From the NCBI GenBank assembly GCA_903927605.1, contig CAIYNT010000122.1, positions 1 through 30,484 of the forward strand: DNA of 30,484 nucleotides, written 5' to 3'. Every line of letters begins with the position of its first letter. Within the stretch, counting starts at the first letter, position 1. Under the pieces are notes generated by a model. It was not told the DNA's origin. It did not search any database and saw only the letters and a program-made list of their open reading frames with translations. This document shows positions 22,367 to 28,576 of this stretch, in pieces. Source of the DNA: an uncultured Holophagaceae bacterium. Lineage in GTDB: Bacteria > Acidobacteriota > Holophagae > Holophagales > Holophagaceae. Made by a program: the position numbers and the translations under genes.

Positions 22367-23899
22367 TCATCGACCGCTAGGTGAAGGGGCCAAGCTGGGA
22401 AGGATGGCCTTTCCGGTCTTCTTGGAATTCCACCAGAGATAGAAAGCGCTCACGAGACCCCAGCCCACAGTGAAGTAGAGAGCCCACCGAGTGGCATTCT
22501 TGCTCACGGGATCCGCCGCCGTGAGGCCGATGACAACAATTCCGACCAGCAGCCCGATGTTCCCGACCAGCCCCAGGAAGGGCACGATCGCATGCTTGCC
22601 ACTGTGGAATTCCTTCCGTCCGGAAAAAGCTACGAAGGTGAGGAAGCAGATCAAGGCATAGAGGGCGAAGGTGCCGATGTTCGACGCCAGCGTGATGGCC
22701 GTCAGCGCGGTGGTGTTCAGGACACCGATGGCGCCGATGATGGCGGAGACCGCCACCAGGATCCAGACACCGTAGTGGGGGGTGGCGTGCTTGCCGTGGA
22801 GGGCACCAAGGGGACCCGGCATCTCGTTGTCCTGCGCCATGGCGAAGCTGACACGAACGGCCGTGTTGATGGCTGCGAGGGTCGTTCCGAGCACCGCGAG
22901 GCCGACGGTCACTGCGATGACGAGCATCAGGGCAAAGCCGTTGCCGCCCAGCATGGTGTCACCGATCTGCCGGACCAGGTCCCCGATGGGGGCGCTGGAT
23001 GCAGCCACTGCAGCCATGCCTGTGGTCTTGGTGCCATCCGCCGCGATGTTAACCAGCTTCTCGCTGACGGCATAGTTGGCCGCGAAGTATTCCAGCAGGT
23101 AGGCGAAGAGACCCTGGATAACGAGGGAAAGCAGCACGCCGCGGGGGATGTCCCGCTTGGGGTTCTTGGCTTCACCCGCCAGCGACGTGGAGGACTCGAA
23201 ACCCACAAGGATGAGGATGGCGATGGTGGACTGGAAGAGCATGGCCGAAAGGCTGTGGGGCCAAGTGATGGAGAACCCTGAGGGATGGGCCCACTGCGTG
23301 GCGCCCAAGGGATTCTTCAACCGGAACATGATGGCTAGGATGCTGAAGCCCACCAGAGACACCAGCTGAATGATGTTGATGGCAATGGAGATGTTGGTGC
23401 TTCCCGTGATGCCCCGCACCGCAATGAATCCCACGAAGACCGAGAACAACCCAGCCACCGCGATCTGCCAGGGAATGGAAAGCGTGATGCCAAACTGTCC
23501 GAAGAGGTAGGCCACCAGCGTGGCCATGAAGGCCACCATGACCCCGGGGTAGACCCAGTAGAAGAGGTGGGCCGCCCAGCCTGTGAGGAACTTGGAGATG
23601 CGGGCGAAGCGCTGATGGTTTGCTTTGTCCCGATCCAGGAAGGCCTTCTCGGCGAAATAGTAGGAACCGCCGGACCCGGCCTCGGGGTACTTGCGCGCCA
23701 GTTCGGCGAAGGAGATCGCAGTGAGCATCGCGACGATCAGGGCCGCGACGATGCCCGTCCACATATCCGTATCGCCCCCCTTATTGGACGCCTGGATCTG
23801 GAACGTGATCCAGAGGAAGGCCCCCGGCGCGATCAGGGCCATGGCGTTGACCGTGACCCCGGTCAATCCGAGTGTCTTCTTTACCTCTGGTGCTGCCAT
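22367..23899 (-). CDS. APC superfamily amino-acid permease
   Basis: Inner-membrane transporter, 510 residues, about 12-14 hydrophobic helices. The N-terminus LGLTGVTVNAMALIAPGAFLW and the SYYFAEKAF segment fit the APC family. So do LVGFESSTSLAGEAKNPKRDIPRG (the FE...EEAKNP-like loop before helix 7) and AINTAVRVSFAMAQDNEMPGPLGALHGKHATPHYGVW. Substrate not determinable; an amino acid or amine is expected. ATG at 23899 has AGGAGG 4 bp upstream. A sigma54-type element 54-69 bp upstream and an enhancer pair beyond it suggest activation by the adjacent NifA-like regulator under nitrogen limitation. Confidence 0.9.
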   Translation of the reverse strand: MAAPEVKKTLGLTGVTVNAMALIAPGAFLWITFQIQASNKGGDTDMWTGIVAALIVAMLTAISFAELARKYPEAGSGGSYYFAEKAFLDRDKANHQRFARISKFLTGWAAHLFYWVYPGVMVAFMATLVAYLFGQFGITLSIPWQIAVAGLFSVFVGFIAVRGITGSTNISIAINIIQLVSLVGFSILAIMFRLKNPLGATQWAHPSGFSITWPHSLSAMLFQSTIAILILVGFESSTSLAGEAKNPKRDIPRGVLLSLVIQGLFAYLLEYFAANYAVSEKLVNIAADGTKTTGMAAVAASSAPIGDLVRQIGDTMLGGNGFALMLVIAVTVGLAVLGTTLAAINTAVRVSFAMAQDNEMPGPLGALHGKHATPHYGVWILVAVSAIIGAIGVLNTTALTAITLASNIGTFALYALICFLTFVAFSGRKEFHSGKHAIVPFLGLVGNIGLLVGIVVIGLTAADPVSKNATRWALYFTVGWGLVSAFYLWWNSKKTGKAILPSLAPSPSGR

Positions 23900-23952
23900 A
23901 TGCCCTCCTGCATTTGGAGAAGTGGTTGATCACTTCCGTTCAGGGAGAACAA

Positions 23953-23968
23953 AGCAACGGATATGCCT
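23953..23968 (-). promoter_or_regulatory. sigma54-type promoter for the APC permease
   Basis: Minus strand reads AGGCATATCCGTTGCT, matching TGGCAC-N5-TTGCW with two mismatches outside the invariant GG and GC, which are 10 bp apart. It is located 54-69 bp upstream of the ATG. The enhancer copies start 94 and 123 bp upstream of the -24 GG. Confidence 0.65.
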
Positions 23969-24056
23969 GGATGCTGGGCGATAAAATTCAATCGGAGTAT
24001 TTGTAGCTATTCCAGCGAATACATTCTTTAAACTCGCCCAATCCCAAATAATGCTA

Positions 24057-24098
24057 ATGACAAAAATGTAATTTTTTATTTTTTTGATCCAAAAATGT
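24057..24098 (-). promoter_or_regulatory. enhancer region C (CAAWWWTGT pair)
   Basis: AATGACAAAAATGTAA (24057-24072) and CAAAAATGT (24090-24098), 29 bp apart, in AT-rich DNA between the activator gene and the permease promoter. The position is typical of sigma54 upstream activating sequences. Confidence 0.65.
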
Positions 24099-24131
24099 CA
24101 GATCATGCTCCAGAAGTCTGCCTTACCCGAC

Positions 24132-25673
24132 TCAAGACGTTTTGAAGCGCTCGGGCTCAAGGCCATATTTCTTGATCTTGTAGTTCAGGATCCGTTCCGT
24201 CGTCTGCAGGAGACGAGCCGCCCGGGCGCGGTTCCCCCGGGCAGACTTCAGAGTGTCCTGCAGCAGATCCCGCTCGAAGGCTGCGACGGCATTCCCCAGC
24301 CCTGCCCCGGGCAGGGTTCCCGATACTTCCGCCGTCTGAAGCGAGGGTGGCAGATGGTGGGCGTGGATCACGCCGCCCTCACAGACCAGGATGGCCCGCT
24401 CGATGGCGTTCTCCAGTTCCCGCACGTTGCCCGGCCAGTGATAGGCCACCAGCATGTCGATCGCCGACGTGGAGATCCGACGGACATCCTTGCCCTGGAC
24501 CACGGCGATCTTCTCGACGAAGTGGTCCGCCAGCAGGAGGATGTCCGCCTGGCGTTCCCGCAAAGGCGGCATGAAGAGCTCAAAGACGTGCAGGCGGTAG
24601 TAGAGGTCCTCCCGGAAAGTGCCCGCCCGCACTGCGGCTTCCAGATCCCGGTGGGTCGCTGCGATCAGGCGCACGTCCACCTTCACGGGACTCACCCCGC
24701 CCAGGCGTTCAAACTCACGCTCCTGAAGGACGCGCAGCAGCTTCACCTGGGTAGCCGGGGACAGTTCGCCCACCTCATCAAGGAACAGCGTACCGCCATG
24801 GGCCAGTTCGAAGCGGCCCTTCTTCTGGTGCCGGGCGTCCGTGAAGGCCCCGGGCTCGTAGCCAAAGAGCTCGGACTCGATGAGGTTTTCCGGAAGGGCG
24901 CCGCAGCTCACCTTGATGAAGGGCTTCTCCGCCCGGGGCGAGTTGTAGTGGAGGGCGTGAGCCACCAGTTCCTTGCCCGTGCCGGACTCACCTCGAATGA
25001 GCACAGTCGTGCTGCTGGGCGCGGCCTGGGCCACGGCCTCGTAGACCCGCTGCATGGCGTGACTGTGCCCGATGAGATGGCGCAGGTCATAGCGCTCCCG
25101 CAGTTCCAGGCGCAACTGCTGGTTCTCCTCCACCAGGCGCTGCCGATCTGCCGCCACGAGCCGGGCGACCTTCATGGCCAGCCCCACCATGGAGGCGGCG
25201 ATCTGCAGCAGCTTGGTATCGCGGTCGTAATCCCGGTGACGATCGAACGGCACTGTGAGGCACAGGGTACCCACGGTCTTCTGGTCCAGGAACACGGGCA
25301 CGCAGAAGAAGGAGAGTTCCACTTTCTTCCGCTTCTGCTCTTTGAGCACACCCGTCCGATCCAGAAACAGCGGTTCCTGGCTGGCCTGGGGCAGCACCAC
25401 TGCTTTCCCGCTGACCAGCACCCGTCCGTTGATGCCCTCACCGGCCTTGTAATGGGCCCGCTCAGCCGCTTGCTGCGATAGCCCTTGGGCAGCCGCGATC
25501 CGGAGCCCTTTCCCCTCATCATCGGCCAGCAGGATGGCCCCATTCAGCGCCCCATGCGCCTCCGCCAGGATCTCCAGCACTCGAGGCAGGGAGGACCGAA
25601 TGTCCGATGCCTCCAGGGCATGGCTCACGTCCAGCAGGGGTGAAAGTTGGAGGGCATCCTCCGAAGTGGCCAT
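24132..25673 (-). CDS. NifA-like sigma54-dependent activator (GAF-AAA+-Fis)
   Basis: A 513-residue transcription activator. GAF domain about 30-170, then a short linker, and the sigma54 AAA+ domain (200-425). The AAA+ domain has Walker A GESGTGKE (228-235), the sigma54-contact loop GAFTDA (275-280; consensus GAFTGA), Walker [12 protein letters not shown], the Arg-finger region and [13 protein letters not shown] Fis-type HTH lies at the C-terminus ([25 protein letters not shown]), closest in style to NifA. The GAF domain may bind a small ligand or a P-II protein, as in some NifAs (inference). ATG at 25673 has GGAGG 4 bp upstream. Its gene lies between two copies of the motif pair, one over its own promoter region. 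Confidence 0.9.
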   Translation of the reverse strand: MATSEDALQLSPLLDVSHALEASDIRSSLPRVLEILAEAHGALNGAILLADDEGKGLRIAAAQGLSQQAAERAHYKAGEGINGRVLVSGKAVVLPQASQEPLFLDRTGVLKEQKRKKVELSFFCVPVFLDQKTVGTLCLTVPFDRHRDYDRDTKLLQIAASMVGLAMKVARLVAADRQRLVEENQQLRLELRERYDLRHLIGHSHAMQRVYEAVAQAAPSSTTVLIRGESGTGKELVAHALHYNSPRAEKPFIKVSCGALPENLIESELFGYEPGAFTDARHQKKGRFELAHGGTLFLDEVGELSPATQVKLLRVLQEREFERLGGVSPVKVDVRLIAATHRDLEAAVRAGTFREDLYYRLHVFELFMPPLRERQADILLLADHFVEKIAVVQGKDVRRISTSAIDMLVAYHWPGNVRELENAIERAILVCEGGVIHAHHLPPSLQTAEVSGTLPGAGLGNAVAAFERDLLQDTLKSARGNRARAARLLQTTERILNYKIKKYGLEPERFKTS

Positions 25674-25695
25674 GGGACCTCCAGTCGACAATTAT

Positions 25696-25739
25696 ACAAA
25701 TTTGTAACATCAATAATGGGCAATGACAATTTTGTTAAA
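25696..25739 (-). promoter_or_regulatory. operator region D (CAAWWWTGT pair) upstream of the activator
   Basis: ACAAATTTGT (25696-25705, a perfect palindrome) and AATGACAATTTTGTTA (25723-25738); the CAA starts are 30 bp apart. It lies 23-62 bp before the activator ATG, where a housekeeping promoter would be expected, so autorepression by the activator is plausible. Confidence 0.6.
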
Positions 25740-25884
25740 AAAATCAAATCAATATCCCACCTCCCGAGGAATACAGACCCCCTAGAATTCGACGGTTTAT
25801 TCCTCTCCCCCTGCCGTTCATGTCCGCCATCCCACCTTGACGAGCCCAGCCCCCTGCTCCAGGATGGAAGACTCTGGAAGCCCC

Positions 25885-25959
25885 ATGACCCCTCGATTTC
25901 CTAATCATTATTGGCCTTCCTGCGCGGATCGTGCGTGGAACGGTCAGGGTCTCTTCTAG
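25885..25959 (+). CDS. aroF leader peptide with Phe, Tyr and Trp codons
   Basis: A 24-codon frame starting MTPRFPNHYWPSC and ending ...GQGLF before TAG. It holds two Phe, one Tyr and two Trp codons, with TTT, TAT and TGG clustered within six codons. GGAAG precedes the ATG by 4 bp. An in-frame ATG seven codons earlier (25864) is an alternative start. The codons match the three end-products that control DAHP synthase, and a terminator follows, which is the arrangement of a ribosome-mediated attenuator. Translation is not proven. Confidence 0.6.
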   Translation: MTPRFPNHYWPSCADRAWNGQGLF

Positions 25960-25992
25960 CATTCCGGGACACCCAAACATCCACCCCGATCC
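25926..25992 (+). promoter_or_regulatory. candidate antiterminator of the aroF leader
   Basis: GGATCG (25926-25931) can pair with CGATCC (25987-25992), and GTGG (25935-25938) with CCAC (25981-25984). This gives a nested 10-bp stem with a small internal loop. It uses the 5' arm of the terminator, so the two structures exclude each other. Its 5' arm lies just past the Phe/Tyr/Trp codons, where a stalled ribosome would leave it free. Confidence 0.5.
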
Positions 25993-26017
25993 TACGAAGG
26001 GATCGGGGTTTTCTTTT
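25984..26017 (+). terminator. intrinsic terminator/attenuator before aroF
   Basis: CCCCGATCC (25984-25992) and GGATCGGGG (26000-26008) form a perfect 9-bp stem with a 7-nt loop, followed by TTTTCTTTT. It ends 20 bp before the aroF ATG, so it must be read through for aroF expression. Confidence 0.9.
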
Positions 26018-26037
26018 CCCGTTGGAAAGCCACGACC

Positions 26038-27105
26038 ATGACCCACCAGGCTCTTGAGAACCTCAACATCGATTCCTTTGACCGCATGCCCTCGCCGGAG
26101 GAAGTCCATGCGGCCCTGCCCGTGTCGGACGCAGTGGCCGAGACTGTCGCAGCCGGGCGCCGGGACCTCCAGCGCATCCTGACCCGTGAAGATCCCCGCC
26201 TCATGGTGGTGGTGGGGCCGTGCAGCATCCACGATCCCGTGGCTGGACTCGAGTACGCGGAACGGCTCAAGGCCCTGTCGGACGAGGTCTCAGACACCCT
26301 GCTGCTGGTCATGCGGGTCTATTTCGAGAAGCCTCGGACCGCCGTCGGCTGGAAGGGCTTCATCAACGATCCGCGGATGGATGACTCCTTCCACATCGAG
26401 GAAGGCGTGCGCAAGGCCCGGGAATTCCTGCTCCGAATCGGGGAGATCGGCCTGCCCGCGGCCACCGAAGCCCTGGATCCCATCACCCCGCAGTACCTCG
26501 GGGATCTCATCACCTGGACAGCCATCGGCGCCCGGACCTCCGAATCCCAGACCCACCGGGAGATGTCCAGCGGCCTCTCCACGCCCGTCGGCTTCAAGAA
26601 CGCCACGGACGGCGATCTGGGCGCAGCGGTGAACGGGATTCTGTCAGCCTCCCATCCCCACAGCTTCCTGGGCATCAACGACCAGGGGCTGGCGGCCATC
26701 GTCCGCACCAGGGGGAATCCCCATGGGCACCTGGTGCTGCGTGGCGGCAGCGGTCGCCCCAACTACGACACCGTCAGCATCTCTTTGGCAGAGGCTGCTC
26801 TCCGCAAGGCCGGCCTTCCCGAAAACATCGTGGTGGACTGCTCCCACGCCAACAGCCTCAAGAACCCGCGTCTTCAGCCCCTGGTCCTCCAGGATTGCGC
26901 CCACCAGATTCTCCGGGGCAATCGCTCCATCATCGGCGCGATGGTGGAGAGCTTCCTGGTGGAGGGTAACCAGCCCATCCCCACAGACCTCTCGACCCTC
27001 AAATACGGTTGTTCCGTCACCGACGCCTGCATCGGCTGGGACGACACCGTGAGCTCACTCAAAGACACGCGGAACCTGCTGAAAGAGGTCCTGCCCAAGC
27101 GCTGA
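26038..27105 (+). CDS. aroF: 3-deoxy-7-phosphoheptulonate synthase, class I (AroF/G/H type)
   Basis: First step of aromatic amino acid synthesis: condenses phosphoenolpyruvate and erythrose 4-phosphate. The protein has 355 residues, the usual length. Motifs: MVVVGPCSIHDP (substrate/metal Cys), MRVYFEKPRTAVGWKGFINDP, ATEALDPITPQYLGDLITWTAIGARTSESQ, SGLSTPVGFKNATDG, LRGGSGRPNYD, VDCSHANSLK and GAMVESFLVEGNQ. The N-terminal region forming the feedback site in this class is present; which amino acid inhibits it cannot be told. ATG at 26038 with GGAAAG upstream. Preceded by a leader peptide and attenuator. Confidence 0.95.
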   Translation: MTHQALENLNIDSFDRMPSPEEVHAALPVSDAVAETVAAGRRDLQRILTREDPRLMVVVGPCSIHDPVAGLEYAERLKALSDEVSDTLLLVMRVYFEKPRTAVGWKGFINDPRMDDSFHIEEGVRKAREFLLRIGEIGLPAATEALDPITPQYLGDLITWTAIGARTSESQTHREMSSGLSTPVGFKNATDGDLGAAVNGILSASHPHSFLGINDQGLAAIVRTRGNPHGHLVLRGGSGRPNYDTVSISLAEAALRKAGLPENIVVDCSHANSLKNPRLQPLVLQDCAHQILRGNRSIIGAMVESFLVEGNQPIPTDLSTLKYGCSVTDACIGWDDTVSSLKDTRNLLKEVLPKR

Positions 27106-27137
27106 TTCCACAAAGCTAACTCAAAGGAGTACACGCC

Positions 27138-28508
27138 ATGAACGAGAAGATGCTCGCCCGCACCTGCGCCAAAGCCATCCTCGGCATCGACACGCTCTGG
27201 GGCGGCGACGTGCTGAACCCCTCTGGCACTGGACGCTTCATCGCCGATTCCTGGTTCGCCGACCAGAAGCTGCCCAAGGCCTACACCCACCCGGCGGCGG
27301 CGCGGCTGCGGGAGAGCGGGGGCGTGGGTGCCGCTGACATCGACATCGCCGCCATCGACGCCTACCTCGAGGCCATCGATGTGGAGGGCGCCATCCGCTC
27401 CCTGATCGCCGCCGGTGATGGTATCAGTGGCCTTCGCGGCGCCTACCTCACGGGCACCGGAGAATGTCTGCTGGTCATGTGGGACCTGGTCCAGGAACTC
27501 CTCGGGCGCGGAGAAAAGGTCCCCTACGAGCGCTGCGTGCTCGGCTCCACCGGCCGGCCCCCGGAACCGTCCCAGCCACAGGCCAAGCGCGAAGCGCTCG
27601 CAGCGCTGCTGGCCAGGCAAGGCTTCAGCGTCGCCACGCCCACGGACCTGCTCGCCGCCGTGGACGACTGGCGCTCGGCGCGGCTGGTCCCCAAAAAGAG
27701 CATCCCCCAGCTCGCCGATGCCATCATCGCCCAGTTGGAGGCGGGAACGCTCCGGCACCTGGTGCCCTACTTGCCGAAGAAGCTGCAGGGCATCCCCCGG
27801 GCCAACATCCGTTTCCTGCCCATCGAGAACGCCTGGTTCTCCGGCTCCATGAACTACATCGGCCGCGCTCGGAACAGAAACGGGAGCCCGCAGTACGAGG
27901 CCACCTACGAACTCAACGCGGCACTGCAGATCTCGGTTCCCGAGTTCCTGCAGCTGGTCAGCCACGAGGTGGTTCCCGGCCATGTCACCAACTCGGCGCT
28001 GATCCAGGCGCTCTATGTCCAGGGGAAGCTCCGCTTCGAGTCCACGGTGCTGACCATGAACACCCGCGGCGCCGCCCTTTTCGAGGGGATCGCCAACAAC
28101 GCCATCCTCATCGCCTTCGGCGTCACTGAGATCGAGGAACTCCCGGACGATGACCTGAAGATCGGCGTGCTGCTCGCCCTCCTCCAGGACGACGCAAAGA
28201 ACCAGTCGTCCTGGCTCACCTGGCAGGAGGATCGTCCACAGGCAGAAGTGGCTGCGGTGCTGCGCCAGGAGTACCTCTGCTCCGAGGAACGGGCCGACAA
28301 GCTCTCGGGCGCCTGGGGCCGCCACCCACTGCTGGGGCGGATGTACCTGCCAGCCTACCGCGCGGGCACCGAAAAGGTCGCCGAGCTGCGGCGCCAGTAC
28401 CCGCCTGAGGTGATCCTGCCCGCGCTCTACAATGTGTTCGGGCTGGTGGATCTGGTGACCATTGATCAGGTGCTTGACAAGAAGACGCGGAAGAAGACCA
28501 AGCGCTAA
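27138..28508 (+). CDS. DUF885-like putative metallohydrolase
   Basis: A 456-residue protein. SHEVVPGHVTN (about 273-283) resembles the HExxPGHH motif of DUF885 proteins, a gluzincin-like group, and FEGIANNAIL about 35 residues later could supply the third ligand Glu. The central YEATYELNAALQISVPEFLQLV segment precedes the motif, as in that family. No signal peptide or membrane segment. ATG at 27138 has AAGGAG about 10 bp upstream. It follows aroF by 32 bp and may share its transcript, so it might be under the same attenuator. Activity unknown; the family link rests on the motif pair only. Confidence 0.6.
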   Translation: MNEKMLARTCAKAILGIDTLWGGDVLNPSGTGRFIADSWFADQKLPKAYTHPAAARLRESGGVGAADIDIAAIDAYLEAIDVEGAIRSLIAAGDGISGLRGAYLTGTGECLLVMWDLVQELLGRGEKVPYERCVLGSTGRPPEPSQPQAKREALAALLARQGFSVATPTDLLAAVDDWRSARLVPKKSIPQLADAIIAQLEAGTLRHLVPYLPKKLQGIPRANIRFLPIENAWFSGSMNYIGRARNRNGSPQYEATYELNAALQISVPEFLQLVSHEVVPGHVTNSALIQALYVQGKLRFESTVLTMNTRGAALFEGIANNAILIAFGVTEIEELPDDDLKIGVLLALLQDDAKNQSSWLTWQEDRPQAEVAAVLRQEYLCSEERADKLSGAWGRHPLLGRMYLPAYRAGTEKVAELRRQYPPEVILPALYNVFGLVDLVTIDQVLDKKTRKKTKR

Positions 28509-28535
28509 TCGTCCTTTACCGATGAAGCCAGCTCA

Positions 28536-28570
28536 CTGCAAAACGGGGCGCCCTGGCGCCCCGTTTGCAG
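28536..28570. terminator. bidirectional terminator between convergent genes
   Basis: CTGCAAAACGGGGCGCC and GGCGCCCCGTTTGCAG pair over 16 bp with a single bulged A. The A-run on the left arm and T-run on the right serve both directions. It lies 28 bp after the plus-strand stop and 7 bp before the minus-strand stop. Confidence 0.85.
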
Positions 28571-28576
28571 CAGGAA

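Noticed and set aside
26874..28325. 483-codon minus-strand frame opposite the DUF885-like gene
   Set aside because: Antisense shadow; the plus frame has a good ribosome binding site and recognisable motifs.
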